DNA from: JAWXCE01 sp034440495
GTDB taxonomy: Bacteria; Pseudomonadota; Alphaproteobacteria; Rhizobiales; Rhodomicrobiaceae
NCBI GenBank assembly: GCA_034440495.1
Contig: JAWXCE010000073.1
Coordinates: forward strand, 9,009-73,008
Direction of reading: 5' to 3'
DNA length: 64,000 nucleotides
The notes beneath the pieces are model-generated. The model had not been told where the DNA came from. It saw only the letters and a program-made list of their open reading frames with translations, and searched no databases. This document shows, piece by piece, positions 33,187 through 42,204 of this stretch. Position 1 is the stretch's first letter, and every line of letters begins with the position of its first letter. Both the position numbers and the translations under genes were made by a program.

Positions 33187-34059
33187 ATGATCGAAAATTC
33201 TGAAGCCGTTTTGCGTTTTGCGCCAAGCCCGAACGGCGAGCTGCATCTGGGCCACGCTTATTCCGCGCTGTTTACAGCGGACATGGCGCGGCGGCTGGGT
33301 GGACGCTGCCTGCTGCGCATCGAGGATATAGACCTCATTCGCTGCCGCCCGGAATATGAGGCGCAGATTTATGACGATCTGGCTTGGCTCGGCCTGACGT
33401 CGGAGACGCCGGTGCGCCGCCAGTCGGAGCATTTCGACGATTACCGCGCCGCGCTCGACCAACTGGACGCGCTCGGCGTCATCTACCCATGCTTCGCCAC
33501 AAGGCGGGAAATCGCGGAGGCGGCGCGCGGCTATGATCCGGACGGCGCCCCGCTCTATCCCGGCCTCTGGCGCGACGCGCCCAGCGCCGAGGTTGAGCGG
33601 CGGATGGCAGCGAACGAGCCTTACGCTCTGCGCCTGAACTCCATCCGCGCCAGGGAGCGAGCAGGGGCGTTGTACTGGAGATCGTTCAAGCTGGTGGATG
33701 GAGAACTTAAAGCCACTCGCCTGGAAGCTCAACCGGAGCGCTGGGGAGACGCCGTACTCGCCCGCAAGGACACGCCGACCAGCTATCACCTCTCCGTGGT
33801 AGTGGATGACGCACTGCAGGGCGTGACGCATGTCACACGCGGCGCTGACCTGCTCGCCGCCACCGACCTCCACGTTTTGCTGCAAGCGCTGCTTGGCCTG
33901 CCAACGCCATTCTATGCGCACCACGAACTCATCACGCTCGACGGCCGCAAACTCGCCAAAAGCGCGGGCGACAAAAGCCTGCGAGCCTTGCGTGAAGCTG
34001 GCGTCACCCCCGCCGACATCTTGTCATTCATTCACTCTGCAGATAAGTTAGTTCGATGA
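33187..34059 (+). CDS. gluQ: Glutamyl-Q tRNA(Asp) synthetase
   Basis: A 290-residue truncated paralogue of glutamyl-tRNA synthetase that attaches glutamate to the queuosine of tRNA-Asp. It has the HIGH-like FAPSPNGELHLGHAYSA, RIEDID and the KMSKS-like KLAKSAGD, and lacks an anticodon-binding domain. The zinc-binding cluster is incomplete: the usual CxCTR reads CFATR. The stop overlaps the start of the next gene as ATGA. Confidence 0.9.
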   Translation: MIENSEAVLRFAPSPNGELHLGHAYSALFTADMARRLGGRCLLRIEDIDLIRCRPEYEAQIYDDLAWLGLTSETPVRRQSEHFDDYRAALDQLDALGVIYPCFATRREIAEAARGYDPDGAPLYPGLWRDAPSAEVERRMAANEPYALRLNSIRARERAGALYWRSFKLVDGELKATRLEAQPERWGDAVLARKDTPTSYHLSVVVDDALQGVTHVTRGADLLAATDLHVLLQALLGLPTPFYAHHELITLDGRKLAKSAGDKSLRALREAGVTPADILSFIHSADKLVR

Positions 34060-34355
34060 TCGACGAACCGGAAAATCACACACTGGCTTTGCTGCGCGAA
34101 ATGCGCAACGAAAGCGCCGAGCAGCATCAGCAGGTGCAAATGCAGATTGCGCAGTTGCACGCGCTTACACAAGCGCAGTTTGCGCAAACACAAGCGCAGA
34201 TCAAAACGCTGGCCGAAACTGCGCTCGACACGTTGAATGCAGTGCGCGAACTGAAACGCGGGCAGACCGTGATTGAGCTGGACTTGCGCGGTATCCGCGG
34301 CCGCGTCGAGCGCATCGAGGACAGGCTCGACGGTCGCGTGCTCCACGACGCCTAG
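34056..34355 (+). CDS. Hypothetical coiled-coil protein
   Basis: A 99-residue protein that is almost wholly a Gln/Ala-rich coiled coil (ALLREMRNESAEQHQQVQMQ, then tandem AQFAQTQAQIKTLAE), ending in RGRVERIEDRLDGR. Its ATG overlaps the gluQRS stop, so translation is probably coupled. No family is recognised; the pattern resembles small helical proteins annotated as hypothetical in Rhizobiales. Confidence 0.65.
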   Translation: MIDEPENHTLALLREMRNESAEQHQQVQMQIAQLHALTQAQFAQTQAQIKTLAETALDTLNAVRELKRGQTVIELDLRGIRGRVERIEDRLDGRVLHDA

Positions 34356-34371
34356 CCGCTTATGGTGAAAG

Positions 34372-34665
34372 CTACTCGCTTAAGCTTTTCGCGCTAACGG
34401 CCAGGGCGTGCACGTCCGCCTTCAACTCCGCATCCAGCACAAGATAAACCATGCGGTGGCGCTCGACGCGCGATTTGCCCGCGAAGGCGTCTGATACGAT
34501 GGCGACGCGGAAATGCGTCTCGCCGGTTTGCGCTGACGGCCCGCCCTCCAGAACTTCGCGGTGATGAGCGTGCTTGTGCGATTCGTTCTCGATCGCGAGT
34601 GAGGACGGCGCAAAAGCCGCCGTCAGTTTTTCCCGCATTGCCGCTTCAACACTCATTTTTGACAT
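34372..34665 (-). CDS. BolA family protein
   Basis: A 97-residue BolA-like protein (or 94 from ATG 34656). BolA proteins work with monothiol glutaredoxins in iron-sulfur handling and affect stress gene expression. The class signature is present: ENESHKHAHHR in the loop, then ETHFRVAIVSDAFAGKSRVERHRMVY split over the central strand and helix. It faces a J-domain protein gene, the usual neighbour in alphaproteobacteria. Confidence 0.9.
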   Translation of the reverse strand: MSKMSVEAAMREKLTAAFAPSSLAIENESHKHAHHREVLEGGPSAQTGETHFRVAIVSDAFAGKSRVERHRMVYLVLDAELKADVHALAVSAKSLSE

Positions 34666-34812
34666 CCCCTCGCATTCGCATCACACCGCCGTCATGGAAC
34701 GCCGCGCCCTCGCATCAAAGCTTGTGCGCAGGGGAGCGAGGCACCATACTGTCCTCGCGTATATGCGGCGTTTTGCTGGCGGACGCAATCAAAGGAATAC
34801 ACTTCAATACCC

Positions 34813-35433
34813 ATGAAACTCGACTCCAAATACTTCGACCACATCCGCGTTAGCAGCCGCCGCGCCAAGCCTCAGCAAGGCCGCACCCAAACGTGCGACT
34901 GGCCAGGCTGCCGCGTTACTGGCGGCCATATGGCGCCCAAAGGCCGCGGGCGCGACGGCGAATTCTTCAGCTACTGCATCAACCACGTTCGCGAATATAA
35001 TAAAACTTACAACTATTTTTCCGGCATGAGCGACGCGGAGGTACGCGACTTTCAAAAAGCCTCGATGACCGGACATCGCCCGACCTGGGCGTCAGGAGTC
35101 AATTCCTGGTCGGAGGAACGCGCACGCAACGCTAAACGCGCAACAGGTTACCAGCATGGCTTCGAGAGCTCAGACCCCTACGGCTTTTTTAATGAAGCAA
35201 CCGGATCGGCTCAGCCAAAACCCTCACGCAAGCCTATTCGCAATGCAGAGCGCAAATGTCTTAGCACTTTAAACCTCGATGAAACGGCCAGCGCGCAAGA
35301 CATCAAGAATAGCTATAAGTCGCTTGTAAAACTCCACCACCCCGACCGCCACGGCGGCGACAGATCGTCCGAGGATAAGCTGCGTGAGGTGCTGGATGCG
35401 TATCACTATCTCAAGCAGGCGGGGCTTTGCTGA
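34813..35433 (+). CDS. J-domain (DnaJ-like) protein
   Basis: A 206-residue protein with a C-terminal J domain (about 145-203), including the HPD motif in KLHHPDRHGGDR, which stimulates DnaK-type ATPases. The N-terminal half has a Cys pattern (CDWPGCRVTGGHMAP ... YCINHVREYN) that could bind a metal. This architecture, next to bolA and cobS, is typical of Rhizobiales. The client is unknown. Confidence 0.87.
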   Translation: MKLDSKYFDHIRVSSRRAKPQQGRTQTCDWPGCRVTGGHMAPKGRGRDGEFFSYCINHVREYNKTYNYFSGMSDAEVRDFQKASMTGHRPTWASGVNSWSEERARNAKRATGYQHGFESSDPYGFFNEATGSAQPKPSRKPIRNAERKCLSTLNLDETASAQDIKNSYKSLVKLHHPDRHGGDRSSEDKLREVLDAYHYLKQAGLC

Positions 35434-35448
35434 CGCGGATAACTAGCG

Positions 35449-35590
35449 TACTAGAGCCGTTCCCGAAAAGTGTTATGCGTTTTTCGGACAGGAACGGCTC
35501 TATTTATAAATGTAGAGCCGATTCACCCAATTTGATTGTATTAATTAAATTGGGATCGGGTCTAAACAGCGGCCATTCAACTCCCAAGCG
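35449..35590. repeat. Rhizobiales-type intergenic palindromic repeats
   Basis: Two inverted repeats lie in the gap before cobS. The first (about 35452-35502) pairs AGAGCCGTTCC with GGAACGGCTCT and, inside, CGAAAA with TTTTCG; the core CCGAAAAGTG...TTTTCGGA matches the dispersed palindromes I know from Rhizobiales genomes. The second (about 35514-35569) begins TGTAGAGCCGATTCACCCAA and pairs imperfectly with the far side (TTAAATTGGGATCGGGTCT). The TGTAGAG start is shared with the element before cysG. Confidence 0.7.
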
Positions 35591-35605
35591 TATAACGGTA
35601 ACATT

Positions 35606-36577
35606 ATGACCCCTATACTCATCCCCGACATGAACGTGTCGGTGCGCCAGCTTTTCGGCTTTGACGCTAATTTCGACGTGCCAGCGTTCAGCCAGCCATC
35701 CGAGTATGTGCCGGAGTCCGACCCGGACTATCAGTTCAACCGCGAGACCACGTTGGCCGTCCTGGCAGGCTTCGCGTTCAATCGTCGCGTGATGGTGCAG
35801 GGCTACCACGGCACGGGCAAATCGACCCATATCGAGCAGGTGGCCGCGCGCCTCAACTGGCCGTGCATCCGCATTAACCTGGACAGTCACATCAGCCGCA
35901 TCGACCTTGTGGGTAAGGACGCCATCGTCATCCGCGACGGATTGCAGGTGACGGAGTTCCGCGAGGGCATTTTGCCATGGGCGCTGCAATCCAACACCGC
36001 GCTTGTGTTCGATGAATACGACGCGGGACGGCCCGATGTGATGTTCGTTATCCAGCGCGTGCTGGAAGTGGCGGGCAAGCTAACGCTACTCGATCAATCG
36101 CGGGTGATCCACCCGCATCCCTCATTCCGGCTGTTCGCCACGACCAACACCATTGGCTTAGGGGACACGTCCGGGCTTTATCACGGCACGCAACAGATCA
36201 ACCAGGGGCAAATGGACCGCTGGTCGGTGGTCGTGACGCTCAATTATTTGCCGCATGACGACGAGGTGAAAATCGTGCTGGCCAAGGTGAAAGGTATGAA
36301 CACTGACGCCGGGCGCAAGACCGTCGCTAATATGGTGCGGCTGGCCGACCTGACGCGCAGCGCCTTCATGAACGGCGACCTGTCTACCGTAATGAGCCCG
36401 CGCACCGTTATCACCTGGGCGGAGAATGCGCAGATTTTCGGTGATCTGGCGCTGGCGTTCACCCTGAGCTTTCTGAACAAATGCGATGAGCTGGAGCGCA
36501 GCCTTGTCGCCGAGCTGTATCAGCGCTGCTTTAACCAGGACTTGCCGCAAACTTCCGCCAACGTAGCGCTTGGTTAA
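35606..36577 (+). CDS. cobS: Cobaltochelatase AAA+ subunit CobS
   Basis: A 323-residue AAA+ ATPase that with CobT and CobN inserts cobalt into hydrogenobyrinic acid a,c-diamide in the aerobic cobalamin pathway. Walker A is GYHGTGKSTH, Walker B is TALVFDEYDAG, sensor 1 is LFATTNTIG. The N-terminus VRQLFGFDANFDVPAFS is the CobS signature. No other cob genes except cobT are in the window, so cobN and the corrin genes must be elsewhere. A CPBP protease gene separates it from cobT. Confidence 0.95.
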   Translation: MTPILIPDMNVSVRQLFGFDANFDVPAFSQPSEYVPESDPDYQFNRETTLAVLAGFAFNRRVMVQGYHGTGKSTHIEQVAARLNWPCIRINLDSHISRIDLVGKDAIVIRDGLQVTEFREGILPWALQSNTALVFDEYDAGRPDVMFVIQRVLEVAGKLTLLDQSRVIHPHPSFRLFATTNTIGLGDTSGLYHGTQQINQGQMDRWSVVVTLNYLPHDDEVKIVLAKVKGMNTDAGRKTVANMVRLADLTRSAFMNGDLSTVMSPRTVITWAENAQIFGDLALAFTLSFLNKCDELERSLVAELYQRCFNQDLPQTSANVALG

Positions 36578-36604
36578 GCACTGCGATTTTCGCGCCTTTA
36601 AAAG

Positions 36605-37720
36605 TTGCATAAAATGAGAACAGAAACGTCCGTCGCCGAGCCGTCAAATCTGAACTACTGGGCGCCGTGGCGGCGAGACCCCGTGCTTTTGCAGGAGCGC
36701 AAGGGTCGTTGGCGCTGGCCGTGGGCGCTTCTGCTGACCATACTATCCATTGTCATTATGGTAATGGTGATTGGCGTCGGCATGGCTTTGCTGATCCCAT
36801 TGTCGATCGTTACCGGTTCTGAGTTCGAGGTGAGCCAAGCGGCTCAGGCGACAACCAACAGCCTGTTCACGCCGGGAGAGCCGTACTCGTTCCTGATCGT
36901 GTTCTGGACGTATGCGGCCATGGTCGTGGGTGTTGCAGCCGCTTTCAGCATTCGCGCCAGATCTTTCCGAGTGGGCCTGACTTACAATACGCCTCTAACT
37001 TTCGCGCCTTTCTGGAAGGCGGGCGGTGCGATGTTGGTTATGCTCGCGCTTTCCGTTGTCCTTCAATACTCGATTTTCCCCGAAGGATTTGCCGCGCGCT
37101 CCATATCGCCGACGCACGCGCTATGGATGCTGGCCGCAGCAATGCTGCTTCTCGTGCAGACGCTGGGCGAGGAATTGCTGTTTCGCGGATTTTTACTGCG
37201 GGTTTGGGGCGCGGTTGTACCCATACGTTTGATCGCCGTCACTGCCATAAGTGGGACGTTCATCTCCCTGCACATCGGCAACCCGGACATTCAGGCCGAC
37301 ATCTACTTCTCGCTCATAATCTTTGCGGCCCTTGAAGTGCTCTACTATTGGGTGCTTTTCCGCACGCGCAGCGTCATGGCGACGTGGGGTATGCACTGGA
37401 TCAACAACGTCTTTGCGTTTCTGATAGTGGCTCAATTGCCGGGCTGGGATAATAAAATCTCCTTCATCACTTACACCGATCCTGTGCTCAGCGGCGGCGG
37501 AAGCTATGCGACCAATCCTTGGCCCTATATAGTGACCGTGCTGTTCATGCTGATTTTCGTGTTGCTGGTCGCGTGGAGTAGATCGCCCTTCTACATGGCC
37601 CCCGTCAGCGTGGCCCCGGCACACCCTCAGCCCACTGAAATGGTACAGACCTCTGCGTTGGACAATTGGCCGCCTTGGTTTCCGAAACCAGTCCCCGCTG
37701 AACGCACGGGTGCGCCGTGA
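36605..37720 (+). CDS. CPBP-family intramembrane metalloprotease
   Basis: A membrane protein of about 371 residues (TTG 36605, or ATG 36614). It has about eight hydrophobic segments and the CPBP/Abi motifs: EELLFRGF near residue 190 (the Glu-Glu and Arg), FISLHIGNPD with the motif-2 His, and GMHWINN with motif-3 His and Asn. Members process membrane proteins or handle prenylated substrates; here the target is unknown. Its stop overlaps the cobT GTG as GTGA and it follows cobS by 27 bases, so it is embedded in the cobalt-chelatase operon. Confidence 0.8.
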   Translation: MHKMRTETSVAEPSNLNYWAPWRRDPVLLQERKGRWRWPWALLLTILSIVIMVMVIGVGMALLIPLSIVTGSEFEVSQAAQATTNSLFTPGEPYSFLIVFWTYAAMVVGVAAAFSIRARSFRVGLTYNTPLTFAPFWKAGGAMLVMLALSVVLQYSIFPEGFAARSISPTHALWMLAAAMLLLVQTLGEELLFRGFLLRVWGAVVPIRLIAVTAISGTFISLHIGNPDIQADIYFSLIIFAALEVLYYWVLFRTRSVMATWGMHWINNVFAFLIVAQLPGWDNKISFITYTDPVLSGGGSYATNPWPYIVTVLFMLIFVLLVAWSRSPFYMAPVSVAPAHPQPTEMVQTSALDNWPPWFPKPVPAERTGAP

Positions 37721-39567
37721 CGACGAAGCGGAAGAACGACCCTTTGGGGCCGCTCAAACGTGCGGTCAGCGTCGCGACGCGGGCGATTGCGGGCGACCCT
37801 AAGTTGCAGGTGTCGTTCGTCGGCGATGCGCCTGGCTTCGATGGCAAAAACGTGCGGTTGCCGACCCCGTCGCGAGCGCCGAACAAGAAAGAAATCGCCA
37901 TCATGCGCGGGCAGGCGGACGCTGCCGCGCTCAAAATCGCGTGTCATGACGTGAAAACGCACTCAGCGCTCGCTCCCCCCGCTGGCCCGGCCCGCGCTAT
38001 TTTCGAGGCGTCCGAGCAGGCGCGGTGTGAGGCGATTGGCGCCCGCGCCATGCCCGGCGTCGCCCAAAACCTGCGCGCGAAAATCACGGCGAAGTATGAA
38101 AAAGTGCGCCCCGGCGACATCGCCAGCCGTGAGGATGCGCCGCTCGAAGACGTGCTGGCGCTGATGATCTGGGAAAGGCTGGCCGGCTTCAACCCGCCCG
38201 CGAAAGCCGCCGGGATGGTGGCAGCGTGGCGGCCCATTATCGAGGATCGCACAGGCCCGCTGCTGGAGCGACTAAACGACTGCATCGCCGACCAGAACGC
38301 CTTTGCGCGCCTTACCCGCGAAATGCTCTCCGCCCTCAATCTCGGCGACGATCTGGTCGAACCAGATCCGGATGCGGGCAGCAACGAGGACGAGAACGAG
38401 CCGCAAAACACCGGTTCGGATGGTGAAGGCGAGCGCGACGAGGCCGAAACGCCCACAGCCGCCGAGGAGCAACTCTCCGGCGACAGCGAGGGCGACGACA
38501 ACGCCGAGATGAGCGACCAGGGCGAGGCCGACCAGCACGACACGTCAGATAATGGCAATGAGCCGGTGCAGGCGCCGCCGCGCCGCCCGAACCCGTCCGT
38601 GCTCGATAATCCACAGGCATTCGGCTACGAGGTGTTCACGCGCCAGTTCGATGAAGCAGTGGGGGCTGAGGCGCTGTGCGAGGCTGAAGAACTTGAACGC
38701 CTGCGCAGCTTTCTGGACAAGCAGCTTTCCGTCATACACGTCGCCGTATCCCGGCTGGCGAACCGTCTCCAAAGGCGGCTGCTGGCTCAGCAAAACCGGG
38801 GCTGGGATTTCGACCTGGAGGAGGGCACGCTCGACACTGCGCGACTGTCCCGCGTCGTTACCGATCCGTATCAGCCGCTGTCGTTCAAGCGCGAGCGCGA
38901 AACCAACTTCCGCGATACCGTCGTCACGCTGTTGCTCGACAATTCCGGCTCGATGCGCGGGCGGCCTATCATGGTGGCCGCGTGCTGCGCGGATATTCTG
39001 GCGCGCACGCTGGAGCGCTGCGGCGTCAAGGTGGAAATCCTGGGCTTCACAACCCGGCAATGGAAAGGTGGGCAATCGCGCGAGCAATGGCTGGCGAACG
39101 GCAAACCGGCGATGCCGGGCCGCTTGAACGATTTGCGCCACATCGTTTACAAATCCGCCGACATGCCGTGGCGGCGAGCGCGGCGGAACCTGGGCCTCAT
39201 GATGCGCGAGGGGCTGCTGAAGGAGAATATCGACGGCGAGGCGCTGGCGTGGGCGCACGCGCGCATGCTGGCGCGGCCCGAGCGGCGGCGCATCCTGATG
39301 ATGATCTCGGACGGCGCGCCGGTGGATGATAGCACGCTGTCGGTCAACTCCGGCTCGTATCTCGAAAAGCATTTGCGGCAGGTGATCGAGGAAATTGAAA
39401 CCCGCTCGTTCGTGGAACTGATCGCCATCGGCATCGGCCACGACGTGACGCGCTATTACCGCCGCGCCGTCACCATCACCGACGCCGAGGAGCTGGCGGG
39501 AGCGATGACGGAAAAACTCGCCGAGCTGTTCAACGATGCGCCGCCGCGCCGGGGGGCGCGTCATTGA
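37717..39567 (+). CDS. cobT: Cobaltochelatase subunit CobT
   Basis: A 616-residue partner of CobS. It has the typical three-part layout: an N-terminal domain (about 1-210), a very acidic linker (about 215-290, rich in Glu, Asp, Asn and Gly), and a C-terminal von Willebrand A domain whose MIDAS metal site is LLDNSGSMRG near residue 407 with ISDGAPVDD further on. Length is normal. Translation is coupled to the CPBP gene by a GTGA overlap. Confidence 0.95.
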   Translation: MTTKRKNDPLGPLKRAVSVATRAIAGDPKLQVSFVGDAPGFDGKNVRLPTPSRAPNKKEIAIMRGQADAAALKIACHDVKTHSALAPPAGPARAIFEASEQARCEAIGARAMPGVAQNLRAKITAKYEKVRPGDIASREDAPLEDVLALMIWERLAGFNPPAKAAGMVAAWRPIIEDRTGPLLERLNDCIADQNAFARLTREMLSALNLGDDLVEPDPDAGSNEDENEPQNTGSDGEGERDEAETPTAAEEQLSGDSEGDDNAEMSDQGEADQHDTSDNGNEPVQAPPRRPNPSVLDNPQAFGYEVFTRQFDEAVGAEALCEAEELERLRSFLDKQLSVIHVAVSRLANRLQRRLLAQQNRGWDFDLEEGTLDTARLSRVVTDPYQPLSFKRERETNFRDTVVTLLLDNSGSMRGRPIMVAACCADILARTLERCGVKVEILGFTTRQWKGGQSREQWLANGKPAMPGRLNDLRHIVYKSADMPWRRARRNLGLMMREGLLKENIDGEALAWAHARMLARPERRRILMMISDGAPVDDSTLSVNSGSYLEKHLRQVIEEIETRSFVELIAIGIGHDVTRYYRRAVTITDAEELAGAMTEKLAELFNDAPPRRGARH

Positions 39568-39577
39568 GGGATTTCAA

Positions 39578-40618
39578 TTGAAGAAATGCTTTTGCGCGCC
39601 GCTTGCGGTTGTAATTTTAACGGTGCTGGCTTCGCCAACGCTTGCGCGCGCGCCGCTCAAGGCCGTCACGCCCATCATAATCACCGCCGAGCCATTTTCG
39701 GTGAGCGCGCTCACGCCGCGCGGCGGCAAAATCGGCAAGCTGACATGGCAATGCGGCCTTATCCTGCGCTCCGACGCGCCGCAATTTGGCGGCTTTTCGG
39801 GCCTCGCCATCGACAAAACGGGGACGAAACTCACGGCGTTGAGCGATGAAGGCTCTTGGCTCGCTGCAGACCTAAAACTTTCGGATGGGTGTGCAACCGG
39901 CATCGCCAACGCGCGCATGGGGCCGTTATCGGGCGCGGGCGGCAAATCGCTTGGCGGCAAGCGCTTCAGCGACTCTGAGGGTTTTGCGGCGGTGCGTAAC
40001 AGTGAAACTGATGGCGCAGTTTATATTTCGTTCGAGCGCAAACATCGCATTGCGAAATACCTCCTGAAATCCGGGGAAATTACAGGCGCGCCGCAAGCCG
40101 TTTCCATGCCTTCGGCGGTCTCGAAGCTCGGCAATAATGAGGGATTGGAGGCTCTGGCGGTGCTACAGGGCGGGCCGCTCAAGGGAGCTATCGTAGCATT
40201 TGCGGAAAGCGCCGCAAAGAATGCCGCAGAGGATGCGCCAGCGCCTGGCTGGCTAATTTTCGGCGGCAAGACCGAAGCGCTGCAAATGCGCTTATTCGAA
40301 GGCTTCAAGATCACCGATATGACGCCACTCGACGATGGCGGATTAATTGTGTTGGAGCGTTTTTACAAGGGCATGCTTCAGGGCGTACACATGCGCATCC
40401 GCTACATAAAGGCGGCCAGCATAAAGCCAGGAGCGCCGCTCGATGGCGAGGTGCTGCTGCAACTGGGTGGTTACGCCAATCAGGTGGACAACATGGAGGG
40501 CGCGGCGCTGCATAAGACGAACAATGGCGAGACGATCCTCACAATTATTTCCGACAACAACTTCAACCCGCTGCAACGCACACTGCTAATGCAATTTCTG
40601 CTGCCGAAGCTGAATTAG
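39578..40618 (+). CDS. Exported esterase-like/phytase-like beta-propeller protein
   Basis: A 346-residue secreted protein of the esterase-like activity of phytase family. The TTG at 39578 is chosen because GAGGG stands seven bases upstream and it opens a signal peptide (KKCFCAPLAVVILTVLASPT). Family features are FGGFSGLAIDKTGTKLTALS, SDSEGFAAV, NNEGLEALAVL, ALHKTNNGETILTIISDNNF. The enzymatic activity of this family has not been firmly defined. It starts ten bases after cobT, so it may be the last gene of the cobS operon. Confidence 0.8.
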   Translation: MKKCFCAPLAVVILTVLASPTLARAPLKAVTPIIITAEPFSVSALTPRGGKIGKLTWQCGLILRSDAPQFGGFSGLAIDKTGTKLTALSDEGSWLAADLKLSDGCATGIANARMGPLSGAGGKSLGGKRFSDSEGFAAVRNSETDGAVYISFERKHRIAKYLLKSGEITGAPQAVSMPSAVSKLGNNEGLEALAVLQGGPLKGAIVAFAESAAKNAAEDAPAPGWLIFGGKTEALQMRLFEGFKITDMTPLDDGGLIVLERFYKGMLQGVHMRIRYIKAASIKPGAPLDGEVLLQLGGYANQVDNMEGAALHKTNNGETILTIISDNNFNPLQRTLLMQFLLPKLN

Positions 40619-40914
40619 GCGGCTTCGACGGTTTCCGCGATTGTCTTTTTGATTTCGCGTTTCAGGCGGCGCACGTTAAGCGACAGCTCAAGATCGGGCG
40701 CTTTCATCAGGAAAGCATCGAGGCCGCCGCGATGCTCCACCGTGCGAAGAGCGTTGGCACTAATGCGCAGGCGCACCTTACGTTTCAGTGCGTCGCTCAA
40801 AAGCGTCACCTGGCACAGGTTTGGCTGATAGCGGCGCTTGGTTTTGTTATTAGCGTGGCTGACGAGGTTTCCGACCAAACCCGTCTTACCCGTAAGCTCG
40901 CACTGCCGGGGCAT
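40615..40914 (-). CDS. rpmB: 50S ribosomal protein L28
   Basis: A 99-residue ribosomal protein. The start PRQCELTGKTGLVGNLVSHA and the motif NNKTKRRYQPNL are diagnostic, followed by RLRISANALRTVEHRGGLDA. It has the C-terminal extension common in alphaproteobacteria. Its stop overlaps the end of the phytase-like gene by four bases (converging genes). Confidence 0.97.
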   Translation of the reverse strand: MPRQCELTGKTGLVGNLVSHANNKTKRRYQPNLCQVTLLSDALKRKVRLRISANALRTVEHRGGLDAFLMKAPDLELSLNVRRLKREIKKTIAETVEAA

Positions 40915-41168
40915 GGCGCGTCTCCATTTCGATTATTGAACGTGAATGGCCAGCAAAGCGCGGCGCAGTCATGTTTGAATTAAAGCAAATGTGTAACGCC
41001 GTGAAATTTTCCAGTCAAGCGCCGCTTTAGCTGGCTGTCGCTGATTCTGTTTGCCAGATAGGCGGCAACCATCTAAACGCCTTAAATATCGGCGAGTTCT
41101 TCGCGCATTCACGGGGCCTACACGTATTTACCAGTCCTTCATGTATTCAAATGAGTATGAGTGACGCC

Positions 41169-42023
41169 ATGACGCCAGCCACCCGACGCCGCACGAGTCT
41201 CGCAGCCGTCGTTTTGCTTATGTGCTGCTTCGCCACGGGAACGAGCGCACAGCCCATTGGGGCAATGAAGGTGGACACCGTTTATGACATCAGTTTTAAC
41301 GGCTTGAGCATCGGTGATTTTCAACTTAACACAAACATGGGGACGCGCGATTACTCCATGACGGCGAAGGCGAATATCAGCGTACTTGGCGGCATGGTGT
41401 TCGAGTGGAAAGCCACAACGCGCAGTTCGGGCACGGTGACGGCTGGCGGGCCAAGGCCATCCGCCTACAGCTTTGCTTATCAGACCAGCGATAAAAAAGA
41501 ACAGATCGACCTTAAGTTCACGTCCAACACAGTGTCTCAGATCACGCTTAACCCGCCGCGCAGGTCGTCATCGAAGCAAATACCGATTACGCAGACGCAT
41601 TTACAGAATGTCCTTGATCCATTAAGCGCGGTCGTCCAGCTTTCACAGGCCCGCACCCAAAAGCAGAAATCCTCGGCTTGCGATAAGCGTTTGCAAATTT
41701 TCGACGGCAAGGCGCGTTATGACCTGGTGTTTTCATCCAAAGGTACGAAGCAGCTTGACGAGAGCGGTTACAAAGGCGTCGCTTATGTGTGCCGCGTTAA
41801 ATATGTGCCGATCGCCGGGCACAAAGCGGGCAAGAAGGATGACGAAAACGAGCTGGCCGCAGCCAACGACAATATTGAAATCTGGATGATCCCGGTCCCG
41901 GACGCGGATATTTTTATACCATATTATATCTCCGTTCCGACTTCGGTCGGGAAGGCGACGATGACCGCGTCCAAGTTTGACCTGACGCTGCCTTCGCAGG
42001 TGAAAAAGTCAGTCATTAATTAA
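41169..42023 (+). CDS. DUF3108 exported protein
   Basis: A 284-residue periplasmic protein of the DUF3108 family, function unknown. The signal peptide is RRRTSLAAVVLLMCCFATG, cut near TSAQP. The mature start VDTVYDISFNGLSIGDFQL is the family signature, and the pattern suggests an antiparallel beta structure like lipid-handling LolA-type proteins, which is inference. ATG 41169 is preferred to ATG 41151. rpmB is divergent. Confidence 0.8.
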   Translation: MTPATRRRTSLAAVVLLMCCFATGTSAQPIGAMKVDTVYDISFNGLSIGDFQLNTNMGTRDYSMTAKANISVLGGMVFEWKATTRSSGTVTAGGPRPSAYSFAYQTSDKKEQIDLKFTSNTVSQITLNPPRRSSSKQIPITQTHLQNVLDPLSAVVQLSQARTQKQKSSACDKRLQIFDGKARYDLVFSSKGTKQLDESGYKGVAYVCRVKYVPIAGHKAGKKDDENELAAANDNIEIWMIPVPDADIFIPYYISVPTSVGKATMTASKFDLTLPSQVKKSVIN

Positions 42024-42204
42024 TAAAAGTATGATATGTCTTACGAGTGTTGCGGGCAACTTTACTTGATCTGTTATGCTCACAGGTTTGATTTCGCCGT
42101 TTTCGCCGCTTCCGTTTTTCGAGATCGAACGAAGTTTCACAGCGTCCGGAACTTCGCAGCGATTTACCCGTTCAAAATGACGAAATAGCCCGGACAATTT
42201 ATGT

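Noticed and set aside
38545..39564. Minus-strand frame of 339 codons
   Set aside because: It is antisense to the cobT von Willebrand domain and lacks any motif.
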